A stretch of DNA of 64,000 nt from UBA11524 sp051886675 (GCA_051886675.1 JBJEYH010000192.1:1-64000); one strand, 5' to 3'; shown: positions 1-9,166, numbered from the stretch's first letter. The notes: generated by a model not told the origin, from the letters alone. Numbers and translations are program-made.

Positions 1-233
1 ATCCCTGTCCTGCTGGATAGGGTCGCTTCCTTTGCGGCAGTCCGAACCTGCCGTTTCCGACGCGGCCGGACTTCGTCGGCTGCTTGGAAACTCTGGCTTC
101 TTTCGTTCCCTTTTTTGTTTTTCTTTGTGTTGCGCCTGGGCTGCCGCGACATCCCTGCGCAGGGGCTAACGCCGCCCCTGCACCCGCGCAAGGGGCATCG
201 CCCCTTGACCCGTTTTCGCTGGCGCGATTCTTG
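1..233. other. Intergenic stretch with two short hairpins
   Basis: I find no credible coding sequence here. Two compact inverted repeats lie near the 3' end of the phosphatase gene: 159-181 (8-bp arms, core GCAGGGGC) and 189-207 (8-bp arms, CAAGGGGC, 3-nt loop ATC). They resemble the hairpins at 7698-7976 and may be one family of dispersed intergenic palindromes. No U-tract follows on the minus strand, so a terminator role is not shown. Confidence 0.5.
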
Positions 234-1013
234 TTATTGATTCGTGAAGAGAGGCTTTTCAGGGGCGGGCGGGAGGATCCACTCGATGGGGTTGGTGGTG
301 TCGTAGCCGTCGTAGCACTCGTGGAACATGGCGGCGGTGGAAGGCTGCTCATCCGCGACGTACAGGTGGGAGATGTCCCCGAAGCTGCAGCACCGCCAGG
401 CAACCTCGCCCTTGACCCGCTCCTCGCTGACCACCGTGGACACGGAGGAGGGCAGCATGCACAGCCCGTGCCACAGAGGCATCAGCGGCAGGCCGGTCAG
501 GTGGGCGATGATGGCCCCCGCCACCCCGAAGTGGCAGAAGAACACCAGCGTGTCAGGCCGGTTGTCCTCGCAGCGGTAGATGATCCCGTCCCGGACGAAC
601 CCGTGCTCCGCCAGCAGGCCGTCGATGCCCGCCTTGGTCTCCTGCCAGATGGCGTCCACATTGCTGCCCTCGAACAGGGGATGCTGCGTCCAGCCGTCCA
701 GGTCATAGGCCCCGGGGAAATTCCGCCAGACCTCCGGCATCAGATCCCAGGGCACATGGTTGCGGCCCCGGGTCTCGTCGAAGTAGTGGCCGCGGAATTC
801 CGCCAGCCAGGGGCGAACCTCCGCCGTGCGGTCCAGCTTGCGCAGGGTAGGGGCGGCGGTGTCCTTCGCCCGGCCCAGGGGGGACACATAGAAGGCCTTC
901 ACCTGCAGTCTGGCCAGGCGGCGGGAGAGCAGCTCGGCCTCCAGGCGGCCCTTGGGGGTCAGGGAATCCACGGAATAATCCGGCTCGGCATGCCGGACAA
1001 ACAGCAGTCGCAT
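234..1013 (-). CDS. Histidine phosphatase superfamily protein
   Basis: A 259-residue protein of the phosphoglycerate-mutase-like (histidine phosphatase) superfamily, probably cytosolic with no signal peptide. The N-terminus has the catalytic motif LFVRHAEPDY, an RHG-type motif with Ala in place of Gly, whose His would be phosphorylated. The later segment VFFCHFGVAGAII supplies the second conserved His. I chose the ATG at 1013 because the motif starts four residues later, as is usual for the family; the upstream in-frame ATG would add 23 residues that overlap the promoter. It is transcribed alone from a good promoter at 1054-1082. The substrate cannot be told from sequence; small phosphoesters or phosphoproteins are possible. 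Confidence 0.85.
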   Translation of the reverse strand: MRLLFVRHAEPDYSVDSLTPKGRLEAELLSRRLARLQVKAFYVSPLGRAKDTAAPTLRKLDRTAEVRPWLAEFRGHYFDETRGRNHVPWDLMPEVWRNFPGAYDLDGWTQHPLFEGSNVDAIWQETKAGIDGLLAEHGFVRDGIIYRCEDNRPDTLVFFCHFGVAGAIIAHLTGLPLMPLWHGLCMLPSSVSTVVSEERVKGEVAWRCCSFGDISHLYVADEQPSTAAMFHECYDGYDTTNPIEWILPPAPEKPLFTNQ

Positions 1014-1053
1014 AGCGTGTGCAGCCTCGCTTTCATTGGTGTACAGCCTATAC

Positions 1054-1082
1054 AGTATAGCACGAAACCCTCGCCGGGGCAA
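1054..1082 (-). promoter_or_regulatory. Sigma-A promoter for the histidine phosphatase gene
   Basis: On the minus strand the -35 is TTGCCC (1077-1082) and the extended -10 is TGCTATACT with TATACT at 1054-1059. The spacer is 17 bp. Confidence 0.7.
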
Positions 1083-1132
1083 CGGTTGGGCCGGTCAAAA
1101 GCATGCTTCCGCGCCTGATAACGGGCCTTGCG

Positions 1133-1654
1133 GCGCGGAAAGCCCCATTGCCCGGGAGCCCGTCCGCAGGAGACCTCAGCGACCCGCAACCGTGTCCTCC
1201 CGCCTTTTGCGCACCTTACAGTGCTGACAGCCCCCTTGCCCGGAAGCCCGGCCACAGGAGACCTCAGCGGCCCGCAACCGTGTCCTCCCGCCTTTCGCGC
1301 ACCTTGCATCGCGGACAGCCCCCTTGCCCGGGAGCCTGGCCGCAGGAGACCTCAGCGACCCGCAACCGTGTCCTCCCGCCTTTTGCGCACCTTACAGCGC
1401 GGACAGCCCCCTTGCCCGGAAGCCCGTCCGCAGGAGACCTCAGCGACCCGCAACCGTGTCCTCCCGCCTTTCGCGCACCTTGCAGCGCGGAAAACCCCAT
1501 TGTCCGGGAGCCCGACCGCAGGAGACCTCAGCGACCCGCAACCGTGTCCTCCCGCCTTTTGCGCACCTTGCAGCGCGGACATCCCCCTTGCCCGGGAGCC
1601 CGGCCGCAGGAAACCTCAGCGACCCGCAACCGTGTCCTCCCGCCTTTCGCGCAC
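1133..1654. repeat. Tandem array of about six 88-bp GC-rich units
   Basis: The landmark CGCAACCGTGTCCTCCCGCC begins at 1185, 1273, 1361, 1449, 1537 and 1625, exactly 88 bp apart each time. Each unit starts near GCGCGGA(A/C)A (1133, 1221, and so on) and ends with CGCCTTT(T/C)GCGCACCTT(A/G)CA. The last unit diverges just before a terminator. Because 88 is not divisible by three and no frame has a start signal, I read it as non-coding. Units differ by a handful of substitutions, which suggests recent expansion or homogenisation. Confidence 0.9.
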
Positions 1655-1660
1655 AAACAA

Positions 1661-1691
1661 AAGCCGCTCCCCTTGCGAAAGGGAGCGGCTT
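1661..1691 (-). terminator. Rho-independent terminator of the efflux operon
   Basis: Eleven-bp arms AAGCCGCTCCC (1661-1671) and GGGAGCGGCTT (1681-1691) enclose a 9-nt loop. On the minus strand the stem is followed by TTTTGTTTG. It sits 16 bp after the adaptor gene stop. Confidence 0.85.
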
Positions 1692-1707
1692 GCGCACAGG
1701 CGATGGC

Positions 1708-2766
1708 TTACCTGCGCGGAATGTACACCGACGCGCTGGCGCCCAGGGCCGCGCTGTCGGCGGGGATGCTCACATGAACCGTGTAGTAGGCGGCGTTCTG
1801 CCGGGTCACGCCCAGGGCGGAAATCTCCGTCACCCGGCCGGTGATGATGGTGCTTTCGTCCGTGTCCAGGGTGATGGACAGGTTGTCGCCCACCCGCAGA
1901 CCGTTCAGGTCCATCTCGTCCACGTCGGCCACAACCTCGATTTCATCCGTCAGGTAGATGCGCGCCAGCAATTGTCCCTTCCACACCTGCTGCCCGGCGG
2001 ATACCGCCACGCTGGCAATCACGCCCGCGGCAGGAGCGGTCACGTCGGGGTGCGCGTCGGCGTCGGCATCGGCGGCCATCAGCGTGAACAGCGCCTGACC
2101 GGCGGTCACGGTTTCACCCTCGGCCACCAGCACGCTGGCGATACGGCCCTGCCCCTGCACCATCACCGGATCCCGGCGGGTCACAACGCCCTTGCCCACG
2201 CAGTCCTTGGCGGCATAGCCGTCGTCCCGGTAGAGGTTCAGGTTTTCCTGCAGGTCGAACTCGCCGTCCAGAATATCCACAACGTAGCCATTGCTGTTCA
2301 CCGCGATGACCTGGCCATAGCCTTCCTCCTGATCACCCTTGGCGGAGCGGAAGTACAGCGTTTCGCCCACGTGGAGGATGCGGTTGGCCTCCTTGTTGAA
2401 GGCGCCGGAGGTGGTGGCGCTGATGCGCTGAATCTGGGTCGGCTCCAGGGCGATCACCCCGCCGTAGCGGTTCATGGCGGCGGAAGCATCCTCGCCGGGC
2501 TGGGCGAAGATCGCCTTGACCGTGCCGGCCTCCGGCGCATAGACGGTGGTCGTCAGCAGGGAGAAGAGCAGGTTGCCCTCCGCCACCTGATCGCCCGCGT
2601 TCAGGTCGAAGGACGCCAGCGTGCCGGAAAAGGGCGCCGTCACATCCACGAACCTGGCGGCGGTCACATTGCCGTTGGCGATGGCGCAGTCCGTGGGCGC
2701 GGTATCGGCCAGGGCGCAGGTGGACAGCATCGTCAGCAGGAGAAGCATGGCAAGGAACTTTTTCAT
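1708..2766 (-). CDS. HlyD/MacA-type membrane-fusion adaptor
   Basis: A 352-residue exported adaptor protein. It has an N-terminal signal peptide (MKKFLAMLLLLTMLSTCALA), then two lipoyl/biotinyl-like half motifs (around residues 45-80, ending SAPEAGTVKAI-like text, and around 235-270 with VTAPAAGVIASVAVSAGQQV), then a beta-barrel region (VVADVDEMDLNGLRVGDNLSITLD). This order is typical of periplasmic or extracellular adaptors that pair with MacB-type ABC exporters. The start at 2766 is preferred over 2772 because AAGGA then lies eight bases upstream. It is the last gene of the operon with the permease and ATPase, 35 bp after the permease stop, and ends at a strong terminator. The exported substrate is unknown; an antimicrobial peptide or cell-wall-active compound is a common guess. 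Confidence 0.82.
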   Translation of the reverse strand: MKKFLAMLLLLTMLSTCALADTAPTDCAIANGNVTAARFVDVTAPFSGTLASFDLNAGDQVAEGNLLFSLLTTTVYAPEAGTVKAIFAQPGEDASAAMNRYGGVIALEPTQIQRISATTSGAFNKEANRILHVGETLYFRSAKGDQEEGYGQVIAVNSNGYVVDILDGEFDLQENLNLYRDDGYAAKDCVGKGVVTRRDPVMVQGQGRIASVLVAEGETVTAGQALFTLMAADADADAHPDVTAPAAGVIASVAVSAGQQVWKGQLLARIYLTDEIEVVADVDEMDLNGLRVGDNLSITLDTDESTIITGRVTEISALGVTRQNAAYYTVHVSIPADSAALGASASVYIPRR

Positions 2767-2801
2767 GGTCATCGTCCTTTCATGGGATTTTGGCGGGAGG
2801 C

Positions 2802-5153
2802 TTATTCGACGCTCTTGAGGGCTTCCACCATATCGATGGAGCGTACCTTTCTGGTCAGCAGGCCCTCGATCATGCAGGAGAAGGTGAAGGTGATCACGCA
2901 GGAGCCCAGGATCGAGAACCAGGACACCTTCGACACGAACACCATGGATTCATACTCGCACATCTTCAGGATCAGCTTCACCAGCCAGATCCCCGGCGGA
3001 ATCCCGATCAGCACGCCCAGGATGGCGACGTAGTTGTTTTCGCGCATCATCAGGCTGCGGATTTCCTTCTGGTGATAGCCCAGCACCTTCAGCGTGGCGT
3101 AGTCGCGGGTGCGCTCGGTGAAGTTCAGCAGGCCCATGTTGTAGCAGATGATGAACGCCAGCCCCAGCGCGGCGCAGCTGAGCACGGTGAAGGCGGTCTT
3201 GGTGGAATCCATGATCCGCATGGTGGACTGGCACTGCTGCTCCGGATACTTGAAGCCGGAGACCTCATCCATGCTGTCCAGCTGCTGCATGGTGGCGTCC
3301 GGCACCCCCCGCAGCAGCAGCGACGTCACCGCGAAGTCGCCCTTGCGGCAGGCTTCCCAGGCGCTGCGGCTCATGTAGGCCCCCTGGCCGATGTTCGTAT
3401 CGGCAAAGGCGCAGACCGTCAGGTAGAGGGGCTCCGTGTCGCCGGTGAGCCATACCTCCATGGTATCGCCGATGTCCACGTCCATGATCTGCCCCAGCTT
3501 GCGGCTGATGACCAGCCCCCGCTCGGGCATATCCAGCAGGGTGTGGCCCTCGCCCAGGCGGATGGAGGTCTGCTCCTCGGGCAGGACGGTCAGCAGCACC
3601 GTGCGGCTCTGGGTCTGGCTGCGCAGGGAGATGCTCTGCTCCATCACGCCGTCCACGTTCTCAGCCTGCAGGCGGCGCTGATAGCTTTCCAGCGTGCCCG
3701 CCTGCCCGGTCTCGAAGTCCACCCGGGTGTCGTAGTTCATGGTGCCGTAGTAGTATTCGCTGATAAAGTAGGTGATGGATTCCTGCAGGCCGAAGGTGCA
3801 GATGATCAGCGCGTTGCAGCAGATCAGGCCCACCAGGCTGAGGAAGGTGCGGCCCTTGTTGCGCATGAGGTTGCGGATGATCATCTTGGTGTTGAAGGAG
3901 CAGCGCTTCCAGATGAAGGTGATGCGCTCCAGCAGGATCCGCACGCCGGACTTGGGCGGCTTGGGCCGCAGAAGGCTTGCGGTGGATTCGCGGGCGGCCT
4001 TGCGGTAGGTGAGCAGGCAGATCAGCACGCACAGCACCACCGACAGGATCGTGATGCCCCAGCTCAGCGGGGAGATGGGCGCCCGCAGCTGCCAGGGATA
4101 GCGCAGGTTGGTGCAGACCATGGGCCAGACCACGTCGGGCAGGGTGTACTGGCCCACGATGGTGCCCAGCAGGCTGCCCGCCAGGGAGGGCACCAGAGCG
4201 TAGCACAGATAATGGTTGCGGATCTGCCGGTCCCGGAAGCCCAGGGCCTTGAGAGTGCCCAGCTGGATGCGCTGGTTTTCCATCATGCGCGAGAGCGTGG
4301 ACACCACGATCATCGCCGCCACGGCGTACACCAGCACCGGGAACAGATAGGACAGGTTGCGGAACATTTCCGTGTAGTTCCGGGCGGTGACGGTGGGGCC
4401 GTGGTTTTTCTGGTTGATGACCAGGGCGTCGGGCAGGGCGTTGCTGATGGCGGACTGTACCGCGTCGGCATCCGCGCCCTCCTTCAGGTCGATGAGCACG
4501 TCGTTGTAGGGCAGCTCGGGCACGGCGCGGCTGGAAATCAGCACGAAGCCGTAATGGGCGGGATCAGGGGTGACGTCCTTGGTGGTGAGGATGTACTCCG
4601 GCGACAGGACGATGCCCCGGATCGTGAAGGTCTTGCGCTGGCCCATGATCTCCAGGGTCAGGCTGTCGCCCACGGACAGGCCGTGGTACTGGGCGAACTG
4701 CTCCTCCACCAGACAGCCCCGCAGGTCGGAGGGAATCAGCCCATTGCCCTCGCGGATCAGGGGGATGTTGATGGTCATTTCGCCCTCGTAGGCGTGCATG
4801 GCCATGGTCACGTTGCTGCCCACGTCGGGCGCGTCCACCTCCAGACTGGCGCGGGGCAGGATGGCTTCCACACCCTCGATGTTCTTCAGGCGGGTCAGAT
4901 CCTGCTTGGAGAAGGATGCGCCCTTCACCCAGAAGTCGGTCAGGTTGTACTCCTCATAATAGGTCTCGGTGGATTTGTCCAGCAGGCGCCAGTTGGCGTC
5001 CAGGCCGGTGAAAACCCACGTCCCCAGCGCGCAGAGCAGGAACATGGCCAGAAACTGCATGGCGCTGCGCCCCATATCCCGGAAGAGCTTCTTGGTCAGG
5101 GTGCCGCGGCGCGCCTTTGGGGATTTCTGAGTCGGCGTTTCGCGTTTTACCAT
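2802..5153 (-). CDS. ABC exporter permease with two FtsX domains
   Basis: A 783-residue integral membrane protein. A transmembrane segment lies at about residues 29-49 (MQFLAMFLLCALGTWVFTGL), followed by a large extracytoplasmic MacB-like domain, a first FtsX unit (about 265-400, beginning with AVAAMIVVSTLSRMMENQ), a second extracytoplasmic domain, and a C-terminal FtsX unit (about 665-775). The arrangement matches fused-permease exporters of the FtsX/MacB superfamily, which export peptides or mechanically drive cell-envelope proteins instead of importing solutes. It overlaps the ATPase stop by 7 bp, so the two are translationally coupled. The adaptor follows 35 bp downstream. Confidence 0.85.
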   Translation of the reverse strand: MVKRETPTQKSPKARRGTLTKKLFRDMGRSAMQFLAMFLLCALGTWVFTGLDANWRLLDKSTETYYEEYNLTDFWVKGASFSKQDLTRLKNIEGVEAILPRASLEVDAPDVGSNVTMAMHAYEGEMTINIPLIREGNGLIPSDLRGCLVEEQFAQYHGLSVGDSLTLEIMGQRKTFTIRGIVLSPEYILTTKDVTPDPAHYGFVLISSRAVPELPYNDVLIDLKEGADADAVQSAISNALPDALVINQKNHGPTVTARNYTEMFRNLSYLFPVLVYAVAAMIVVSTLSRMMENQRIQLGTLKALGFRDRQIRNHYLCYALVPSLAGSLLGTIVGQYTLPDVVWPMVCTNLRYPWQLRAPISPLSWGITILSVVLCVLICLLTYRKAARESTASLLRPKPPKSGVRILLERITFIWKRCSFNTKMIIRNLMRNKGRTFLSLVGLICCNALIICTFGLQESITYFISEYYYGTMNYDTRVDFETGQAGTLESYQRRLQAENVDGVMEQSISLRSQTQSRTVLLTVLPEEQTSIRLGEGHTLLDMPERGLVISRKLGQIMDVDIGDTMEVWLTGDTEPLYLTVCAFADTNIGQGAYMSRSAWEACRKGDFAVTSLLLRGVPDATMQQLDSMDEVSGFKYPEQQCQSTMRIMDSTKTAFTVLSCAALGLAFIICYNMGLLNFTERTRDYATLKVLGYHQKEIRSLMMRENNYVAILGVLIGIPPGIWLVKLILKMCEYESMVFVSKVSWFSILGSCVITFTFSCMIEGLLTRKVRSIDMVEALKSVE

Positions 5154-5848
5154 GTGATGTCCTCCACCCGGGCGGGATGCTCGTTCAACGTGATTTCACT
5201 GACGGAGCCGTTGCGCATGCGGATCACCCGGTTGCCCAGGGGCGCGATGCTGGCGTTGTGGGTGATGATCACCACCGTGGTGTTGAAGTCGTGGCACAGC
5301 CGGGTCAGCAGCTCCAGCACCTGGGCGCCGGTCTTGCTGTCCAGGGCGCCGGTGGGCTCGTCGCACAGGAGCAGGGCGGGATTCTTGCACAGCGCCCGGG
5401 CGATGGATACGCGCTGCTGCTCGCCGCCGGACAGCTGGGCGGGGAAGTTGTTCAGCCGGTGCTCCAGCCCCACCTGCTCCATGACCTTGCGGGGGTCCAG
5501 CGCGTGGGGACAGACCTGCTGGGCCAGCTCCACATTTTCCAGGGCGGTCAGATTGGGCATCAGGTTGTAGAACTGGAACACGAAGCCCACGTCCAGCCGG
5601 CGGTATTCCGTCAGCTGACGGCCGGACATCTTCGTGACCTCCTTGCCCCCCACGGTGATGGTGCCGCTGGTGGCCTTGTCCATGCCGCCCAGCAGGTTCA
5701 GCACGGTGGTCTTGCCCGCGCCGCTGGGGCCCAGCACCACGCAGAATTCCCCCTGCTCCACCGTGAAGCACACATGATCCGCCGCGTGCACGACGCTGTC
5801 GCCCGCGGGATAATCCTTGCATACCTGGTCGAAGGTGATATAGCTCAT
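5147..5848 (-). CDS. MacB/LolD-type ABC exporter ATPase
   Basis: A 233-residue ATPase. Walker A GPSGAGKT is at residues 40-47, the Q-loop in FVFQFYNLMP, the signature LSGGEQQ at 139-145, Walker B LLLCDE at 159-164, and the H-loop in IITHN. Its length and signature place it with LolD/MacB/FtsE-like exporters. I start it at 5848 because GGAGG stands five bases before this ATG; an upstream in-frame ATG at 5878 has no such site. The gene is first in a three-gene operon (ATPase, permease, adaptor). A possible extended -10 (TGCTATGAT, 5893-5901) lies upstream but has a weak -35. Confidence 0.88.
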   Translation of the reverse strand: MSYITFDQVCKDYPAGDSVVHAADHVCFTVEQGEFCVVLGPSGAGKTTVLNLLGGMDKATSGTITVGGKEVTKMSGRQLTEYRRLDVGFVFQFYNLMPNLTALENVELAQQVCPHALDPRKVMEQVGLEHRLNNFPAQLSGGEQQRVSIARALCKNPALLLCDEPTGALDSKTGAQVLELLTRLCHDFNTTVVIITHNASIAPLGNRVIRMRNGSVSEITLNEHPARVEDITW

Positions 5849-5977
5849 AGCCGCCTCCATGCCTTGAACCCTGTTCATTCTGATACAGAATAATCATAGC
5901 ACAGAAAATTGAATTTACTATGAACAAATCCGGCGATTTGCTTCCGTAAGCGCATTTTTCATCAAAGCGAAACAAAA

Positions 5978-6005
5978 GGCCGCGGCGTACGTATGCGCCG
6001 CGGCC
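5978..6005 (-). terminator. Terminator after uxuB
   Basis: Ten-bp arms GGCCGCGGCG (5978-5987) and CGCCGCGGCC (5996-6005) with an 8-nt loop. On the minus strand they are followed by TTTTGTTTCG. Confidence 0.85.
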
Positions 6006-6031
6006 GGGATGACAGGAATCAATCGGGATGA

Positions 6032-7645
6032 TCAGGCCAGATGCTTCTGCAGCGTGGCGCGGACGGCGCCGGGGCCAGCCAGCATCTCCGCCAGGAAGCC
6101 CTCCACCTTCTCCGCCAGGCCCGCGGCCTTCAGGCTCACGCCGAAGAGCACCGCGTTGTCCAGGATGCCGTCCAGCTTGCCCTGCAGGGAGGCGGGATCG
6201 CCCAGGGTCACGCCGGCCAGATCCGCCTGCAGGGTGGCCAGCATCGGGTCGGAGGACACGGCCATGGGCTTGCCCTCGTCGTCCACCGCCAGCAGGTACC
6301 GCAGCCAGCCCGCCAGCGCCAGGGGAATGGCGGTCAGGGTCGCGGGATCACGGGCGGGATCGGCCATGTAGCTCTTGATGGTCTCGCCGAAGCGGATGGC
6401 CACCTTCTGGGAGGTATCGGTGGCGATGCGCTGGGGGGTGTCGGGAATGAAGGGGTTGGGCAGGCGCTGCTCCACCACCTCGTCGATGAAGGCCCTGGGG
6501 GAGAGAATCTTCGGGTCGGTGACCACGGGCAGACCCTCCACGTAGCCGATGGTCTTGACCAGCTTCACCAGCTCCGCGTCCTTCATTTCCGCGGCGATGG
6601 AGGTGTAGCCCAGCAGGCATCCGTAGACCGCCAGGGCGGTGTGCAGGGGATTCAGGCAGGTGGTGACCTTCATGCGCTCGGTCATGTTGACGGTGTCGCG
6701 GTCGGTCATGTACACGCCGGCCTTCTCCAGCGGCGGACGGCCATTGGGGAAGCGATCCTCCACCACCAGGTACTGGGGCACCTCCGCGTTGACGAAGGGC
6801 GCGATGTAGGTGTTGCGGCTGGTGATGACGGGCTCCATGTCCTCCACGCCGGCCTCGGCCAGCTGGTCGCGGATCACGTCGGCGGGCCGGGGGGTGATCT
6901 TGTCGATCATGCTCCAGGGGAAGGAGACCTTCGTCTCGTCCTCCACATAGGCGGCGAATTCCGCGGGCACATGACCCTTCGCCACCCAGCCGTGGACGAT
7001 GGTCAGCACGGAGGAGCGGAGCTTTTCGCCGTTATGGCTGCAGTTGTCCATGGACACCATGGCCACGGGATACGCGCCGGCCTGGAAGCGGGCATACAGC
7101 ATGGCGGCCACCACGGCCATGGCGTGACGGGCCTTGTCGGGGCCGTCCTCGATGTCGGCGAGCACCACGGGCATCGTCTCGCCCTTGACGTTCTGCAGGG
7201 CATAGCCCTTCTCGGTGATGGTGAAGGACGCCATCTGCATGGCGGGGTTGGTGAAGCAGGCCTTCAGCTGGGCCCACTGGTCGGGGGCGGAGGCGTTGGC
7301 GCGCACGCCCTTGGCGATGGCGGCGATGACCTCCTTCTCGGTGGAGCCGTCGGGCTTCAGGGAGACCATCAGCGTCATGGAATCATGGGGATCGTAGATC
7401 CTGTCGATGATGTCGTAGTCGAAGGTTTCGGCCGCGACGATGCCGCTCTTGGCCAGGCCCACGTTCAGCAGCCGCTGCTGCAGCCCCGCGATAAAGCCGC
7501 GGAAAATGTTGCCCGCGCCGAAATGCACCCACACGGGGGCTTCCTCGGTGGCCTGGGCCATCTGCTTCCAGTCGTACTTGGGCAGGGCGATACCGGCCTT
7601 CTCAAAGGCGGCCCTGTCCTGGATACCCTGATAGGACAGCTTCAT
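6032..7645 (-). CDS. uxuB: Fructuronate reductase (mannitol dehydrogenase family)
   Basis: A 537-residue NAD-dependent polyol/uronate dehydrogenase. The N-terminal cofactor-binding segment WVHFGAGNIFRGF (around residues 37-49) and the central NCSHNGEKLRSSVL (MDNCSHNG) motif are characteristic of the long-chain mannitol dehydrogenase family. Its position just downstream of uxuA identifies it as D-mannonate:NAD+ oxidoreductase, which interconverts D-fructuronate and D-mannonate in glucuronate catabolism. Mannitol or tagaturonate reduction would be the alternatives, but the neighbour argues against them. The start has GAAGGAGTG upstream. The gene is separated from uxuA by about 330 bp of hairpin-rich DNA and ends at a terminator. 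Confidence 0.9.
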   Translation of the reverse strand: MKLSYQGIQDRAAFEKAGIALPKYDWKQMAQATEEAPVWVHFGAGNIFRGFIAGLQQRLLNVGLAKSGIVAAETFDYDIIDRIYDPHDSMTLMVSLKPDGSTEKEVIAAIAKGVRANASAPDQWAQLKACFTNPAMQMASFTITEKGYALQNVKGETMPVVLADIEDGPDKARHAMAVVAAMLYARFQAGAYPVAMVSMDNCSHNGEKLRSSVLTIVHGWVAKGHVPAEFAAYVEDETKVSFPWSMIDKITPRPADVIRDQLAEAGVEDMEPVITSRNTYIAPFVNAEVPQYLVVEDRFPNGRPPLEKAGVYMTDRDTVNMTERMKVTTCLNPLHTALAVYGCLLGYTSIAAEMKDAELVKLVKTIGYVEGLPVVTDPKILSPRAFIDEVVEQRLPNPFIPDTPQRIATDTSQKVAIRFGETIKSYMADPARDPATLTAIPLALAGWLRYLLAVDDEGKPMAVSSDPMLATLQADLAGVTLGDPASLQGKLDGILDNAVLFGVSLKAAGLAEKVEGFLAEMLAGPGAVRATLQKHLA

Positions 7646-7697
7646 GATGATTCACTCCTTCTAAGACGATAGGAAATCCAGCATTGCGGCGCAAGAG

Positions 7698-7976
7698 GCC
7701 CCCGCGTGCGGGGGCTGTCAGCGAAGCTGACTGGGGGTCTCCCGGGGGATTGGGGGCGAAGCCCCCAAAAGCCGCACGACCGCGTCGCGGCGCGCCCGTT
7801 GCGCGCCGTGACCCCTGCAAGCGCGGCTCGCCCTTTGCGAGCCGTGCCTTTCAGCCAGGCCGCACGACACATCCACGCGCGCGCAACCGTGACCGGAGGG
7901 ACCTGACCCATTCGCGAAAACGGGAGTCCAGAGGGCTATGCAGCCCTCTGGCGGGGTCGAGGGGCAGCGCCCCTCG
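7698..7976. repeat. String of seven hairpins between uxuA and uxuB
   Basis: This 280-bp gap has no gene. It contains successive perfect inverted repeats with small loops: 7698-7715 (arms GCCCCCGC), 7717-7731 (GTCAGC, loop GAA), 7750-7768 (TTGGGGGC, loop GAA), 7788-7808 (CGGCGCGC), 7824-7844 (CGGCTCGC), 7929-7950 (CAGAGGGCT) and 7958-7976 (CGAGGGGC, loop AGC). None is followed by a clear U-tract. The last starts directly after the uxuA stop and may limit read-through or protect the 3' end of uxuA mRNA. Confidence 0.8.
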
Positions 7977-7978
7977 CG

Positions 7979-9058
7979 TCACTTCTCCCCGTGCTCGCGG
8001 CACAGGGCTTCCCAGATGCCGTTGAGGTAGGTGGCGCCCAGGGCGCGGTCGTACAGACCGTAGCCGGGACGGCCCTGCTCGTCCCAGATCATGCGGCCAT
8101 GGTCGGGCCGGATGTAGGTGTCGGGGCAGGTGTCGTAAATGGCCTTCATGATGGCGTACATGTCCAGATCGCCGGTGGAGGACAGGTGCGCGGCCTCGCG
8201 GAAGTGATGGTGGCCCAGGTACTTGACGTTGCGCACATGCATCGCGCCGATGCGGTCCATCTCGCCGAAGTGGCGGATGATGGCGGGGATGTCGTTGTCG
8301 GGGTTGGAGCCCAGGGAGCCGGTGCACAGGCACAGGGTGTTGGCGGGGCTGTCATGGAGCTTGACGATCTTGTCGTAGTCCTCCTGGCTGTGGGCGATGC
8401 GGGGCAGGCCGAAGATGGGCCAGGCGGGATCGTCGGGATGGCAGGCCATGCGCACGCCGACCTCCTCGCACACGGGGATCACCGCGTCCAGGAAGTACTT
8501 GTAGTTGGCGCGCAGGTCGTCGGCAGTGATGCCCTCGTACTGCTTGAGGGTCGTCTCCAGCAGGGCCAGGCGCTCGGGCTCCCAGCCGGGCAGGGTGAAG
8601 CCCTTCGAGTCTTCGGCCGTGCGGCGGACGATTTCCATGGGGCCCATTTCGCCCAGATCCTTCTCGTCGAAGTACAGGGAGTTGGAGCCGTCCTCATCGA
8701 TCACGCGGGCCAGGTCGGTGCGCAGCCAGTCGAACACGGGCATGAAGTTGTACACGATCACCTTCACGCCGTACTTGGCCAGGGTGCGGATGGTGGAAAT
8801 GTAATTGGCGATGTACCCGTCCCGGGAGGGCAGGCCCATCTTGATGTCCTCGTGGACGTTGACGGATTCAATAACTTCCAGCTCCAGCCCGCAGGAGTGG
8901 ACGTAATCCACCAACGCCTTGACCTCTTCCTCGGGCCAGTCCACGCCGGCGGGCTTGTCCAGCAGGCCCATCAGACCGGACATGCCGGGAATCTGCTTGA
9001 CATACTTCAGCGGGATCGGATCGGACTCCTTGCCATACCAGCGGAATGTCATCTTCAT
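7979..9058 (-). CDS. uxuA: Mannonate dehydratase
   Basis: A 359-residue cytosolic enzyme that dehydrates D-mannonate to 2-keto-3-deoxy-D-gluconate, the step after fructuronate reductase in hexuronate catabolism. The protein matches the UxuA (xylose-isomerase-like barrel) family: N-terminal MTFRWYG, the internal VESVNVHEDIKMG and VIVYNFMPVFDW, CHPDDPAWPIFGLPRI, and the C-terminal IRPDHGRMIWDE with metal-binding His and Asp residues. Length is normal. The start at 9058 has GGAGGG nine bases upstream. It is transcribed from the promoter at 9138-9166 and uxuB follows. KDG kinase and aldolase are not in this window. Confidence 0.93.
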   Translation of the reverse strand: MKMTFRWYGKESDPIPLKYVKQIPGMSGLMGLLDKPAGVDWPEEEVKALVDYVHSCGLELEVIESVNVHEDIKMGLPSRDGYIANYISTIRTLAKYGVKVIVYNFMPVFDWLRTDLARVIDEDGSNSLYFDEKDLGEMGPMEIVRRTAEDSKGFTLPGWEPERLALLETTLKQYEGITADDLRANYKYFLDAVIPVCEEVGVRMACHPDDPAWPIFGLPRIAHSQEDYDKIVKLHDSPANTLCLCTGSLGSNPDNDIPAIIRHFGEMDRIGAMHVRNVKYLGHHHFREAAHLSSTGDLDMYAIMKAIYDTCPDTYIRPDHGRMIWDEQGRPGYGLYDRALGATYLNGIWEALCREHGEK

Positions 9059-9137
9059 GCGGTAACACCCTCCATGTTGTTGATCTTGGGCCTGACAGGG
9101 AAGAAATTGGCCAGATGCACAATCTTCCTTAGCTTAT

Positions 9138-9166
9138 ATTATACCGCCGGGGCCTGTGATAGTCAA
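9138..9166 (-). promoter_or_regulatory. Sigma-A promoter of uxuA-uxuB
   Basis: On the minus strand TTGACT (9161-9166), a 17-bp spacer and TATAAT (9138-9143). It lies 80 bp before the uxuA start. Confidence 0.8.

Noticed and set aside
1133..1654. CRISPR array
   Set aside because: Units are contiguous 88-bp repeats with no unique spacers, and no cas genes are nearby.
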